Positions 1-13,810 of a DNA stretch of 64,000 nucleotides are shown piece after piece (the first letter of the stretch is position 1; every line of letters starts with the position of its first letter). This DNA comes from Temnopleurus reevesii. Its lineage: Eukaryota > Echinodermata > Echinoidea > Temnopleuroida > Temnopleuridae. The translations under genes were made by a program, and so were the position numbers. The notes under the pieces are model-generated. The model made no database searches and was not told the origin of the DNA. It saw nothing but the letters and a program-made list of their open reading frames with translations. Where the stretch lies: NCBI GenBank assembly GCA_036244855.1, contig BQKZ01001007.1, positions 1-64,000 on the forward strand. The letters run 5' to 3'.

Positions 1-1150
1 GAATCGGGCAAAAAATTGTAAGTTTTTACAAATCCTAATTATTCTATGCTATTTCATATTAATCTATAGAATTTTTCTGACAGTAATTAAAAATAAAAGT
101 TGATAATTGTCCTTTATTTGTTCGGCAAAGAGCAGTGCGTGCCTTTAAATGTGTTCCAAAAACTACTGCAATTTTGGAGACGTCTTAGGAAGCTGTTCCT
201 CGTATATATATTTTGTGCTTTTTTCTGCTCAATTTCTAATTCTATATCTAAATGATATTCAAAATATTCTCCTTCGAGTGTTTAATACCAGATTCTTTGA
301 TTAAATTATAGTTTTTATTGTTTTATATTTGCTCAGAAATAAGGTGCGTGCCTTTATAGACTTCCATCATAAGTTTCACCCTTTTGTTTGGGGGGGGGGG
401 GCGGTAGTGAAGACACAAAGTTCAAGACCAGTTAGAGAGTGTTTGTGTGTGTGTGTGTGTGTGTGTGCAATGTAAAAATTGTAAAAAAAATTGTCATAAT
501 AAAGTCTGAAATACCCAACCAAAACCTAAAAGATAACTTAAGATTGTTTGAATCTTATGCCTTTTTGGAAAATTTTGCCAGTGCATGCTCACCCAGGAGT
601 AGTTTGAAAGCTTCAAACTTACTTGGGGGTCTGTTTTTTTATAAGTTTTTACATTTTTTGTTGACCCCAGATGTTTGAATTCTTTTCATTTGCACTACAC
701 TGTACACAGTTACTACAAGTACAAGGCTAACTTTATCCTTGCGGAAAGTTTATGGAGAAGGCGATGATCGCAAGAAATGATGACAAAGCATTCCCAGAAA
801 TTTGCGCAAAAGTTTCGCCGGAAATATAAGTGTATCCACGATTTACTTATATCACAACTGAATCTTTATTCTTAAAAAATCATCTGATGCTCATATTATT
901 AGGCAATTTTTTTTCCCCGGAAACCAATGAATTAGTGAACTTACAGACTGCAAACGCCTTCCACTGTCATTCAGTTGGTGCTTTTCCAATCAGATTACTG
1001 AAAACGGACTGATAAAGAATATCTACAGTATGATGAGACTGTCCAGACGCCGTACTTGCTTGTTGAAAACTATAGTAAGGATTACGAGTGTTTGTAATCC
1101 TTAATATAATTTTTAACAAACTTCTTCTTTTGTTGAGTTCCTCCAATTCT

Positions 1151-1327
1151 GGGAGGTGTTTCACTAAGTTGTTCTTAAACTTAAGTTACGTACAACTTTA
1201 CGTTCGACTGGTATCAATTCTTGTGCTGAATGCGCGTACTATTATGAATTATTACACACAAGAAGGGGTACCAGTCGAATGTAAACTCGTGCGTAAAGTC
1301 TTTCTTATCTTAGTGAAACACCTTCCT
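1151..1327. mobile_element. MITE-like inverted-repeat element, ~177 bp
   Basis: gggaggtgtttcactaag at the left pairs with cttagtgaaacaccttcc at the right; internal cgttcgactggta pairs with taccagtcgaatg. No coding capacity. Confidence 0.75.
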
Positions 1328-1727
1328 GGAGAACTGCGTGATCTACATGTACGGTGTTGAAGATACGCAGGCAGTATTGGGTAATACGAGTAGATTTAAG
1401 GTGTATACAAGCACAATGGAGAGGATTTCTCAGCGATACAGCAGGGATACATTGAGAAATTGGTTTTTGCAGGGGTTACAAGTTAGGAGCGTTTGACACG
1501 CATTTCTGACAGGAAATAGAGAGAGTGTTTGTGATGCTCGGATGTTTTCTCTGTAGGTATTGTGGGAACGTGAAAATCTACCCCAAGGAGTACCAGATTT
1601 GTGATGCATTCCTCGGCGTCTGGACAGATTTTCATTGTTAAACCATGGAAGTATGGTTAAACACTGCAATATCTCCTTGATATTACATTTTTTTTTACAT
1701 TTTTCAAGCCATTGCACTCTGCTTTCA

Positions 1728-1850
1728 GTTTCAGTTCAGTTCATCCATTTATTTCACAAACAGCATAAAAACACTAAAATTTACAGAGTAAAATATGTAG
1801 CAGAATAGTTTTAAAACTGGTTGACGGTAGCAGCCAAAAAGGAATGCCCT
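1728..1850 (-). mobile_element. LINE (CR1-like) 3' tail, reverse
   Basis: The reverse strand ends with gtgaaataaatggatgaac followed by short tgaac/tgaaac repeats, as at the + strand tail near 63247. Short terminal repeats instead of poly-A are typical of CR1-type elements. Only the tail is recognisable. Confidence 0.45.
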
Positions 1851-4654
1851 TATGGGAGGCCATTATGATGGCGATAGCTAAAATGGCGAGAGCTAAAATA
1901 ATTTCTGGTCATTGTCTGATTGCTCTTACAGCAATATCTTGACAAAATTAGTTAATATAAACTTCTCAAGTTTCTGGCAAGTGGATATTTTTTTTTTGGG
2001 GGGGGGGGGGGGCGGGGGTCTTTAGAATACATCTAGAACTTCAGTTTTCACGTTAAACACATTTTGGGTTAAAAATTAAAAACTCTTGATGGCATTTCAC
2101 ATTACATTAATGTACACAAATGTAAGCTGCATGAATTGAAAAAGAAAAAAAAATTCTAATGAAGTGAAATTTAAGTTACATTCCCATAATTTTCAAATTT
2201 TTGAAAAAGGAAAGTTAATTTCCTGGAAAATCTATTTCCATTTTAGTTTGAAAAGTACATTGTAGTCACATTTTTTTCTACTAAAACATTTTCTTTTTCA
2301 AAATGTGTAAGGTTAGAAATAATTCTCTCCTCATCCGTCCCCTACCCTTTGAAAAGGAATATACTCGGTGGTGTCTGTTATTTTAATGTATATCTCTTAC
2401 ATTATGTTTTGTTTTTAGGAGCAACAAGGATACACTGTGAGCATAAGGGACAATGGAATTACCCTACCTACATGTACCTACCAGGTCGGCTAAACTGCTG
2501 GGACCTAGTATGGAATTGGACAAATTAAACAACTTTCATTCAAGTATTCACTTCAGTTATAGACCTATAAAAAAAACATTCTTCGCTCATATTCTGAGGA
2601 GAAATATAAAAAAGATGTTGCACCTGTTCATAACTTAATCAATAGTTTTTTTTGTGCATAGATTTGTTCTGAGGGTTTGAATGAAAGTTGTTTACTTTGT
2701 CAAATTCCTTTATCCCTTTTGCTCACAATGATTATACAACTTCTCATTTTGAGTTGAATTCGAGTTGAATGTACTCAGTAATGTGGCCCCCAAAGTGAAT
2801 GACAACATGTTTTTGAAAACCGAAAAGTACAGATGAATTTGACAGGAAAAGATAAACAGACTTCATATTAATTTTTCTTTTGTCTCAGGTGTTATGTTAG
2901 ATTTAGGAAAGGGGGGATTTTTGGCAGCCGAACGAAAGGTGTGAGGTGCATTTTTGATACCATATGTTTGGCATGGGGCTGCCCGATGTGTGAACTTTCC
3001 ATGTAGCCCCTATTGCATGTGGTTAGTTCCCACTGAGCTAGTCACTTTCACTGGTTTGCTATTTGATAACCAAGTGTGCGCACAGAATTAATTTCACTAA
3101 AACAATGTACACAAGTCATGCCAAGCTGTAAGAGAGGGATGGAATAGTTAATTTTTGTGGGCCTCCGTTACCATTCTCTTTCTCTGTGACACCACCCCCT
3201 CCCCCTCATATTTATACAGTGAGTTCCAATACATGTACATGGTGTTCTATAGTTGTGGATGGAGCAGGAGGGTGAGGGCAAAATAGTCGAAAAATGCCCC
3301 TCTCTTATCCCTTGGCTCTCATATTTAGTTTGCTCTAATTCCTCTTTTCATTTTCTCTTGTGATAAATGAAAGAAAATTGATTCCGATTCATGGTGGTTG
3401 GTGAACACGTAGATCATTGCATAATCATCCACGTGTAGAGTAACCATTTGAAAGAAAAAAAAATATCCCTTCATGTTGATTTACATGTAATGTGGGACTC
3501 TGATGTACAGTAGTTCCAAAATTTGAAAGATGTAGTCGTAGGGTTGTCCACCACTTCAAAGAGAAGTGCGGATGATTCCTGGTGTATGTACAGGGGGTGC
3601 ATATCATTCTGAATGGTGGAGTAATATGATACCCATGATTAGTGTATTACATAATACAAGCACTAAAATGGCTGGTAGGTACATTGTATTTGCAACGATA
3701 AATAAAGGAGATGCATACAGTTTAATATAATTGAGTATTAATGTTAAGGACTGTCTCTTGAGATCAATAATATTTAGATGTATATCAGAGCATAAATTTA
3801 TCCATGGCTATGAAATGGCAGGTCTTGGATGCTCTACTGACTGGCCTTAGCCCCAATGCAATTGGCATTACAGATTTTTTTTTTTTTTTTTTTTTTTTTT
3901 NGCTTGCCTGAATTTCGTTTTGTCGTACAGTATGTCCACTGTTATACAGGACTTTTTTTTTTCAAATTCAGGCATCTACTGTGTTACAGAATATTTTTCC
4001 TTTTTCTAATTCAGGCATAGAATACACCTTATGTCAGACCTCGTCTTGATGACCAATAATGCAAGGATGAATATTTATTTTTTAAAGTCATAATTCTAGT
4101 GGAACAATTAAATGATTTTGCAAATTCTTTATTTGCTAATATCAATATGGCCCCTGCAAAAATGACTACTAATCCATCTGGGCAAGTGACCATGTAAAGT
4201 GCTTGGATGCACAATATTTTCACTTGCCCCGGGCCAGTGGGTTTGTAGAACCCTGCCCCCATATTACATTAAAAGAATTGAGTTTTCCTCAAAATATTAA
4301 AATTCAAGGTCTCTTGTTAGCTTCCATGGACTATCCTAACCATTCTACGTTTTTTAAGGAAAATTATTCAAACTCGGCTACCCCCCTACCCAAGATCAGT
4401 CGACCATGCATGTACTCGTACATGTAAGGTGACATTGGAAAAAATACGGTCAAACTCTATATTCAGCTGTCATCTACATCACTTTAAATTTTGGCACAGT
4501 CTGTCTTTCTTTCCCAGAAATCATTATAAATCCTGATCTGTGTATTTTTGTGAGTCTACAATCACCATTTTGAAACACTGTTAGCAATCACTCTTTGATA
4601 ATCATTTAAAATGAAAAAAAAATGTGTTAGGTTGTCGCTTTATTTACACTAAAT

Positions 4655-4801
4655 GGCCCGTATTCCGATAGCGAGGTTTAACTTAACCCGGGACTAAGTC
4701 ATTGTAATTTAGACCAGGACTATTCAAAAGTTAAACCAAGAGTCTAAAGAACAATGACTTAGACCTGGGTTAAGTCAAACCTCGCTATCGGAATACGGGC
4801 C
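4655..4801. mobile_element. Palindromic MITE family A, 147 bp
   Basis: Terminal inverted repeats of about 50 bp begin ggcccgtattccgatagcga and end with its inverse. Another member at 11449-11594 has the same layout. Confidence 0.85.
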
Positions 4802-4982
4802 ATTAAGTGTAGCTAATCCTTTTATTTTTGAGAACCTGGGTTACTTTTCGTAAAGCCATTTGTAGAGATACACATGGCTCTGCGCACAAATGGTGACCTT
4901 TTCCTGTACTCAATGACCCCTATGTTGCTGAGTACACTGTAAATGCTTGAGAAAGGATCGCCAGTCATGCGAAGAGTGATGG

Positions 4983-5164
4983 TAGTCTGCCAGAACAGAC
5001 CCTTGGGTTTCGTTGTGCGCATACAAAGAGAGTGATACAGGGTATGCATCGTGTGTCTGCATGCTAGGACAGAGCAACGCTGTATGTGTATGATTTAGTC
5101 ACACAATGCATACCCTGTATCATGCTCCGCGCATGCACAGACCGAAAGTCTAGGTTATGTGCTT
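4983..5164 (-). mobile_element. Dispersed element family B, reverse copy
   Basis: It is the reverse complement of 31289-31467: both contain tacagggtatgcat/atgcataccctgta inverted halves, a cttgggtttcgttgtgcgca end and an accctagactttcag-like end. A third, shorter copy is at 21880-22002. Confidence 0.75.
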
Positions 5165-5805
5165 GCAAGCTAGAGTGATGGTGCTTCATACATGTATGTG
5201 TATGAACAGTCTCATGAAACATAACGCAGAAATGAAGAGGTGTGAACACGCCCTCTATACATTTACAGAGCTGCCAACCTTGTTGAATTTTGACAAGATG
5301 TATTATCATGTAGATTTATTGTTTACCTTTCAGATGGACGAATTAGCAAAACAATTTTAATTTAATCATGCTTTCTCCTGTGAAGAACATATTTGGTTCA
5401 GGTGTTTGGGTAATCACATCTTGATTTTTGACCAAATGAATATTTCTGATGGTTGGCATGTGTGCATACAGAAATATCAACTAAGAATTAGATTAAATAT
5501 CAGAATGCAATCAGCAAAATAGCTGAACCAAATAATTCTCTTATGAAAGAAAGTATCCATGGCAACCGAGACATTTCACTCAATCATTCGTTTGTGAATT
5601 AATTTTTATTCGAATAATACCGGTACATCATGGTTTGGGGTTTGCGTTTCAGAAAGATATCTACCCTCATGATTGTGCACAAGGAAAGGAAGAAAAATGT
5701 GAATCGTTAGACAGCTGAAGAAAATACTGTCTCGTGGCAGACCTTAGTAACCATGCTCATTTATTAGAAATATTTGGTCAGCTGTTTGATAATTCATAGT
5801 GTAAA

Positions 5806-6010
5806 TAATAATACATGCAATTTATGTAGCGCATTTAGGAAATATCCCGATTACTCAAGGTGCTTTGCATTATTATCACCTTCACTCCAACATTTAAGGA
5901 ATAAACGTCCATGCCACGTACCCTTTCATCTCTCTTGGGTTGAATGCAGGACAATGTGGATGAATTTCTTGCAGATGGAAATTAACACCATGAGTGGGAT
6001 TAATTTAAAC
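5806..6010 (-). mobile_element. tRNA-derived SINE fragment (reverse)
   Basis: Contains atgcaatttatgtagcgcat, ggtgctttgcattattatc, tgggttgaatgcaggacaat and atgaatttcttgcagatgga, the family's blocks read backwards. The tRNA-like head is missing. Confidence 0.7.
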
Positions 6011-6283
6011 ATATGACATTCTGTTTGAAAGGCAGCAGTCAGTGGTTTCACATTCTATAAATTCTATCCTTGTGCATTTTCAGGTGTGTTGGCTTCTCTA
6101 CAAAAAGTCAAACAGCTGAACAAAAAAATTCATCATGAAAGAAACACGTAGGGACTTTCCTTGAGCAAGAAATGAGCACTAATTATTAATATTAAAGAAA
6201 GCATTGCAACATAATACTCTTTCATTCTTTATCCAATACATCAGAATGCATCTGATCAATATCCCACAATAAATGCCTTTATG

Positions 6284-6400
6284 GTTGTTCATATCAGGGA
6301 GCATTATGGGAAGTTTTCTAGTACCTACCAGTGCGCACACAAGCTCACTTTCGTATTACTATTAGGAAAAATACCCGTTATACTGCCTGATATGAACAAC
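6284..6400. mobile_element. MITE-like element, 15-bp perfect terminal repeats
   Basis: gttgttcatatcagg at the left and cctgatatgaacaac at the right are exact inverse complements, 117 bp overall. No coding content. Confidence 0.7.
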
Positions 6401-8895
6401 TGTTAAAAGCCCAAATACAGTTTTGGTAACGATTAAGAAATGTAAATTTTACGGGAAGTTTATCATGACATATGGATCTTACACACATTTTGAGACCAAA
6501 GCATATTTTTTACGAACTGATTCTGTTTGAAAATTTGAATTCGACCGTTAAACCATATTTAGCGCCTTCTCTTGGTAATAAGAATACTTTGTTTGTTACC
6601 AGGCATAAGGAAGGTTATTTATGAGATTTGACAAAAGAATGATAAAAAGGTATACACGAAAATTATATTCTGAAATTTTCACCCGATTCTGTGCACAGGA
6701 AGGTGTCCTTTATCGCAAAAGAAAATATTGATTCAGTGTCGGGACACGATGCTGAGAAATTTTGCACATTTTAGGTTATAACTTTTCCAAAGGGCTACTG
6801 GCAGTGTGAATAATGCTTATGGCTGTGTGATGATCTACAATGACAGGAAGTGAGACCTGACTTTGTTGCATCTCCCTCTCGACAAGAGGAAACTTGACTC
6901 ACAAATCAGACGGGGATATCGTTGTCCAAGGAGGAAAGAGACTAGGAAAATGAAACTCAAGATAAAAGATAATTCACGAGGTGTGTCGAGATGGAAAATA
7001 TTGATGCCATGCATTGGGTTGATGCACCGCGAGTGGGCGCGACGGGTAGGATCGTGGAAACTTTCCAACTTGCCAACGCAAACGTCACATTTTTGATAAG
7101 TGATGATGGCTGAAATATATAAGTTTTGCTGGGGCCTTGATTGTTACATAATAATTTCTATTTCTGGACTTGGAGGCCTGATTTTTCTGGTAATGAGTAA
7201 TGTAGAATAACAGAGGCCTGCATATATTTCAACAAGTACTGCTGCAGAAAAGTTCAACAAAAAACGGTGTATGGGCCTGTTCCACTTTAGTCATTTTATT
7301 TTACCCATTTAAATTGACCCGACTGTCAAATAATAAGATTATTTATTTATGCCACCTCACATTGAACTTTTTAGGGAAAAATGTTTTTTTTTTGGATACC
7401 AGGAGGATGTTTCATGATGCTCGTTTCATTTCATTAAATTCTCGGACAATTACCACATCAACAGTTTGAGACAATGATGTTGTTAGTTGTATGTTGTCAG
7501 GACGATGAAATTATTACTCTATAAGGAAAAATATTTGAGTGATCTTGGCGTCGTGAAAATTTCCACTCCGTATGATGAACATTTATGTGTAAAAAGGTGG
7601 AAATAATTACACGCCAATATTTCGAAATGTTTGGAAATTGTGATGCTGATCATACTTTTCGATCATTTTCGGAAATATAAATTGTATTTTTATTTGTGTT
7701 GGTATTATGATATTGTATTAATTTTCTAAGGATGATTTCCTTAATATTAGCTAGGCTGTTTTATGATTTCCCCGTTAAGGATAATCCTTTAATGATATAA
7801 TGGATATTTTATTTCTGGTTTGTAGTGCTTATACATCATTTCGAGACCTGGTACAATGTAAATGCTTTAAAAAGAATTGAACAATGCTGCATCTTATAGT
7901 GATGTGTTTCCAAGAAAACATGTTAGATAAGGCTGCATAATACAGCCCTGGGTACTTCATTTATATCTTTTCTCTTTTTGATAAAATATTTGTTGAAAGA
8001 AAGAATTGAAACGCAATGCAAATTCAAATATCTTCTTCTAAGATCTTCTTAACTTGTCAATAGTATTGATGATGATTGAGAAAAATAATGGCATTGAAAG
8101 AAAAATGTTGGGTGGGGGAATTAGTCTAATTAAAAATTTATTTACTTGGCATCTGTTCTTTGTATTTAATTCATACTGGTATGAGACATTCCAAGAAGAT
8201 TTGTTTGCGCAAAAGATTTCATTTAAGGGTGATTTCACCTTCTTATTTCTTCTCGTTTTCCATTTATATTCGAACAACCTGTAAAGAAGGGGGTGATATG
8301 CAGATCCACCTCAAAGTTTGCATTGGGGGGGGGGGGGGGNATTCTATCCAAAACAGGGTTAAAAAATACTTTAAGTTTAACAAATTATTTACGAGGCTCT
8401 TTTTACATTTTCCTGTAGAAAAATAGCCCCCATAATACACTCTGTGCGGAGCTGTTTTGGAGCTCGCAGAGGGTTCTTAGCCCTTTGCCTAGTGTATTTT
8501 TTATGCTGACCCAAAACTTTGGTCTGGCTCGTAGACTACATACATGTATGATGGGTACCCGGTATGATATTATAATGAAGTTCAAGAGAAGTAGGCCTTT
8601 ATAGTGCAGTCTGTTTGAAAGGAATTCCAAGAAAAGGGAAGTTCAAGAAGTCATATTTCATGAGTAGAGAGCTCTAGGCTTAATGAATAAAAAATCAGAA
8701 ACTGTATATTAATTAGGTCGGTTCACCAGCACAATCCTTCACTATGACATGCTTTTCTCTCAATCAGCAATGAAATCTATAGTTTTTTTTACTGCAGCTT
8801 GACTTACAATGCTATGATTTCTTCATCTGCTGTTTTCAAGTTCTTACATGTACAGATTTGTGTGGTTGCAGATTATTTACCTACATGAAGTTTAC

Positions 8896-9090
8896 AAGCT
8901 CAAATTTTGCTGGGGTTTTAATTTTGCTAATTTTGCAACCACCAATTCGCCAAAATATAAAATTGTACAGTGAATGTTACAAACGTGATATTGAAACCGA
9001 CTACTACATGTATACATGTAAATAGCTCTTAATTCAACAAATTCAGCGAATTCACTAAAATTGGTGCTAAAATATTGTCTTGTACAGGAG
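8896..9090. mobile_element. Repeat family E (gcgaaaat-type), copy 1
   Basis: Shares with 36566-36760 the order aattttgc-tggggtttta, aattttgctaattttgc, and a final aattggtgctaaaatattg stretch. The copy is AT-drifted relative to the other. Confidence 0.5.
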
Positions 9091-9380
9091 CAGATTGTAA
9101 TTTTGTTCAGATTATACTGTGACCATCGCTCCTGCTGTGTCCAATCAACTAATGTCCCATCTGATGTGAACAAAAGATACTAAAAAATTCACACTTTTAA
9201 ATTAATTAAAAAAAGAGAAAAGAAAGGGGGAGGGGGTGGCAGTATATGTATATTTGTATTGAGAAGAGGATGGTGTACACTGGAGATTTTCCTTTTTTTA
9301 ATGATACGAATACATGGCATAAAGAGTGAGCTTGAATTTGCAACTTTCGTATCTCAATCATACATTTACATACATACATG

Positions 9381-9632
9381 CATGGCGCTACAAACCCACT
9401 TGATCGCATGCCCGGGGCAACAAAATTAATCGGTCGGGCAAGGAAATGAAACTGTCTCCTGCCCACAAGGGCAAGCAACAGTTTTACACTACTGTAGTTT
9501 TCCTCTAGATATATGCAAGTTGGCATTTGTCATCAAGTTTGGGCAAGACATACTTTAGTTCCTGAAGGAAAGTAATTTAAGTCTCACTTGCCCGACTTAG
9601 CAACCTGTGAAAAAAATTCTTGTAGCACCGTG
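9381..9632. mobile_element. MITE-like element with catggcgctacaa ends
   Basis: Left end catggcgctacaa pairs with right end ttgtagcaccgtg. Internal gcccg/gggca motifs (ttgcccgactta; gggcaaggaaat) also pair. The stretch around 4183-4260 (ccccgggccagtgggtttgt) looks like a related fragment. Confidence 0.6.
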
Positions 9633-9693
9633 TACATATTGAAGTTCTTAAAAAACTGTAGGCTCACTTACATGTACATGTACCTGTGTACAT

Positions 9694-9886
9694 AGCTGCC
9701 AACTGTTACTAATTTTTAGTAATCATTACTAATTTTTGGATCAGATTTGTCAAGTTTAATGGTAATTCCAGGAAAGATTACTAATGTTTGCAACATATGC
9801 ACCATGTACTTCAATATGTATGATTGTGAAGATCACAAATTTGTCGTGAGATTATTCTTAATTTCCAGTTTATTACGTTGGCAGCT
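9694..9886. mobile_element. MITE-like element, agctgccaac termini
   Basis: agctgccaac and gttggcagct close an AT-rich 193-bp element containing repeated ttactaattttt motifs. Confidence 0.6.
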
Positions 9887-11448
9887 ACACTATTGTGTCA
9901 ACTTCAAAAGGACGTTCAAAATTAGGTTCATATATGCATTTTCAATGTAGAAAAATATTGAACAGATATTTCAGACCTTGCTACATGTAACAATACAAAA
10001 AAAAAAACCCATCAGATTTAGATGGAAATGTTATAAGTATGGATATAAGAATAGTGAATCGGCATAATTATTCATTTTTTAAGAAAAAAAAATGCACCCC
10101 CAATTCGCATCCTTAACATTTTGTTCCACCATCTTAACATAGAGGTACATTGTGTCAAAGCTTTATTCGCAAGGAAGACAGGCAAGAGTAGGCCAGTTGG
10201 AGATAGCTTTATGTTAAAAGACTATTTCAAGCAATCTGTCCCAGATGCCTTGAGAGCGGATCCTCTGTGATGGTTTTAAGTGAATGATCTTTAACATTTA
10301 ACGGAAGATGATCTGTCCCCTGTTGATCGCATCATGATGAAACTCATTCATCTTCAAAGTCTTTAAGCACACAGGAGAAAAAAATGAGTTGATGGTTCGG
10401 ATGGTTCCAACGGGATGTGTTTAAAGTTCAGCAAGGGGACATTGCATACTCCCAGGCGCGAACTCTAAAGGTCTTGCATCATTCGAACATGAACAGAGTG
10501 CGACAATGAGTTACTGAACTTATAGACTTACAGAAGTGTAACATAATTTGATGTAATTTCTGTGTAAAAGTGACAAGAATTAGAGGCGTTGATTATTTTT
10601 GTCTCTGTCAAAATTTAATTGAGGATTATTTAAGGTTATAGGATTTAGGTGGACTCCAAATTAATTTCTACATAAATACTGCGCAATTGTCCTAGTCTAG
10701 TCGTTACAAGAATTTTGCCTTCCAATGAGAAGGTCATTTATTGGAATTCATTTATTTCATTCAGCAAAAAATTCACCTTGTTCTGCTGCTCACAATCCAG
10801 GTGATTCAAAAGGGGCTATGGCAGGGAGATTTATTTTCACAGCTAGCAGTCATGCTCATTGTATGGTGTGCAGTGGAGGGTAGGCATATGTGTATATGAC
10901 AAAATTTCTTAGCTAAAATCGACCCATTGTTGTTGTTTGGTGGTTTTTCACATAAGTTTTGTCTGTTGATAGACTGTTATGTATACTGTACCAGTTGCCT
11001 GTTACATAAAAGATGGAATTAAACTTACGATAAATATTAATCGTAAAATCTAATTAATCGTATCTCTTAATGTTACAGTCCCCTGTTGTGGCAAGTGTAG
11101 GCAAATTTAATGTAATCAAAAGTAATCTACAGTACATGTACATGTAGCATGCCAAAGCATTCATTGAATTGCTACATGTAGGAAATCATAATCATCGGCG
11201 ATATTTGAAAAGAACGTTCATTCCGTACTTTTGACCTGCATATTTTTTCCAAGGATAAGTGGCTCCAGACATTTTTATGACACAAGTAAACATTTTGTAG
11301 AAATGAATGATCTATTAATTATTCATGACATCAATGATAAAAATGGGGGTATTTTGCTGAACACACTATTACTTTTTCAACATCACCACTCACAAATTTT
11401 CCTTCCGATTTGCAAGGCACATGAAACTTTAAATCTAATCATCTCTTT

Positions 11449-11594
11449 GGCCCGTATTCCGATAGCGAAGTTTAACTTAACCCAGGACTAAGCCATTGTT
11501 ATTTAGGCCCCGGCTATTGAAAAGTTAACCAAGAGTCTAAATGACAATGATTTAGACCTGGGTTAAGTTAAACCTTGCTATCGGAATACGGGCC
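11449..11594. mobile_element. Palindromic MITE family A, 146 bp
   Basis: Same termini as 4655-4801 (ggcccgtattccgatagcga) with a few substitutions and small indels in the middle. Confidence 0.85.
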
Positions 11595-12127
11595 ATAGAA
11601 TTTTATTGTAATGTGATTTCAAAATATTTATACCAATTGATGTTGGTTGAAAAAAAAATTGTGTTCCCCCAAAATACAAAATGTAAACTAAATGAACATG
11701 TACATGGAGGCCTACATGTAGAGTACTGTTACCTTAGAAGCTCCAGCACCAGTTTTTACATCTTCTACTTTGCTTTCAATACTTCCCATATCAATAATTC
11801 GTTTATTAAATCTAAATTTGAATGAACGTGAATTGTAATTAAAATTGGCATGGACACATGTTAGCACTATACCCTAATACAATTTCCACACACTATCATG
11901 TACATGAAGCGAGTGGTACACTTTTTGATACACAAAGCGCTGCCTGTAGTGAGGACTAGGTCGAATACATTAGCCTTGCGAGTTCCATGCAATTACTGAG
12001 CGCCTTTGGTGAATGGAGGTCAAATATCGGAATTCCTTACAGGTACAATTTGGCCTCCCATATTGTCTTACCAGTTAGATTAGCCATTCAGGTGATTGCA
12101 CTTTGCCTCACACGCCTTCAGTGCGCC

Positions 12128-12800
12128 TAGTGCTTCAAATATTGGCTAATATAGATAAGTTATATTTGCTCAGCAATATTGTAAGACAAGTTATGAGTTT
12201 TCCGTACATTGTACACGTACATGTATGTACAAAGTAGAGTTGCAGTACATATATTTGTGTAGGATTTTTGCTTTTTCATAGTGGAAACTCATAAAATATG
12301 ACTGGACTATACTAGCCTGTCATTGCTTATTGGGTCGTGTCGGAACTGAGCAGCCGTCTGCGTTATGATGTGGCTTTTATAGTGCTTCACATCTTGGCTT
12401 ATATAGCTCACTTGTATTTGCTGAGTAATATTGTTTGGAAAGTTACGAGTCCTTTTCCATACATGTATGATATGTTGGTCTACATTGTGTGTCGTATTTC
12501 CAGTTCACAGTTGAAACTCATAGATATGATAGAACTATGGTATATATGCCTTTACAGGTAGTTGCTTATTGGGCCATGTCAGAACTGAGCAGCCATCTGT
12601 GTACATGTATGCGTCTTTTATAGTGCTTCACATTTTGGCCCATATAGTTCACTTTTATTTGCTGAGTAATATTGTTAGGCAACTTCATTTAGTGTTTTCC
12701 CCCGTGCATGTATAATACACTGTATTTAGGTCTACATTTTATGTACATGTATGAGTGTGGGATTCCCTCTTCACATAAGAATAGCTCTATATTATTGCAG
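12128..12800 (+). repeat. Diverged tandem repeat, about 240-bp unit
   Basis: Three units share gcttattgggtcgtgtcgga/ggccatgtcagaactgagca, ttatagtgcttcacat, tttgctgagtaatattg and a following acatgtatga stretch. Units differ by perhaps a fifth of positions by eye, so it is old. Confidence 0.7.
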
Positions 12801-13289
12801 GGTCCGTTTGGAGAATAGTTCGAGAACCTGAAGCAGCTACCCTGGGTATTAAAATAGACGCATCATTATAATTATGACTTGAAACTCATGTTGACGGGAC
12901 TCTCTTGATTGGATGTTCATACATGTATGCATTACACTCTGTGCTTATTGGAACATGACGGAACTGGCACCCATTTGTTTTTATTCCTACTACGCAATAA
13001 GACATTGATCTATATACACATGAAGCTAGATTTTATCTATATTCCAATTTAGTTCAAGGTACAACGTAGTTGTTGTAAATGACATTCTCTAATCTGTAGT
13101 TTTTGTTGATGGATGAAAAATACACCTGTAGGATGCATCTTCTGTGGAATAGGGTAGGACGTTTAACCTTTTGTTTTCTGAAATGCAACTAGTGTTGAAT
13201 TATTCACTGATTCTATCTTCGGGAGAGTTGGGATGTTATTACATGTAAGTTGCACAGAAATTCAAGAATGACTCAAGAGAAGCGACAAT

Positions 13290-13810
13290 ATAGAAAGTGT
13301 ACAGTGTACATGTAGCTTGCAAGTGTGAACAGGGTCTTGTTCATTGGTTTGTGTCCCTGAAGTTGACCTTTTATAGAGAGGTCACACTCTCTAGCCTCTG
13401 TACTCTCGTACATAGCATGGAGACATGTAGATGTACTTTGTTTTGGCATGGAAATATGAACGTTCTCTTTTTTATTGTGTCTGCCCTCAAAAGAGAATTC
13501 TGATGCTAATCTCTGTTCTCTCTAACTTCTGCATCATTTGCTATGACAATAATTCCTTGGTTATACTGAATACATGAAGCCTTTATGAAACTTGAACTAC
13601 ATGTACACAGTATATGTAATATCTCCCTGATTAACAGAACTACATTGCGTGGTAGCATGCTTGTGTAAATGGTCCCTGTTCCTGAATTCGACCTTTGAAA
13701 GAGAGGTCAGACTCAGTGACCTCTGTTCTCCAGGACTTCTCTGCGCTCTGTCATGTTGAATGCCTGCACACATGCACTTGTACTTGAGGCATCGGTTTCC
13801 CATTTGTTAT
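13290..13810 (+). repeat. Two diverged tandem units, about 300 bp
   Basis: Both carry a cctgaa-ttgacctttta/cgacctttgaaagagaggtca block, a cctctgt-ctctc block and a final tgtact stretch. Low similarity; weakly supported beyond these blocks. Confidence 0.45.
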
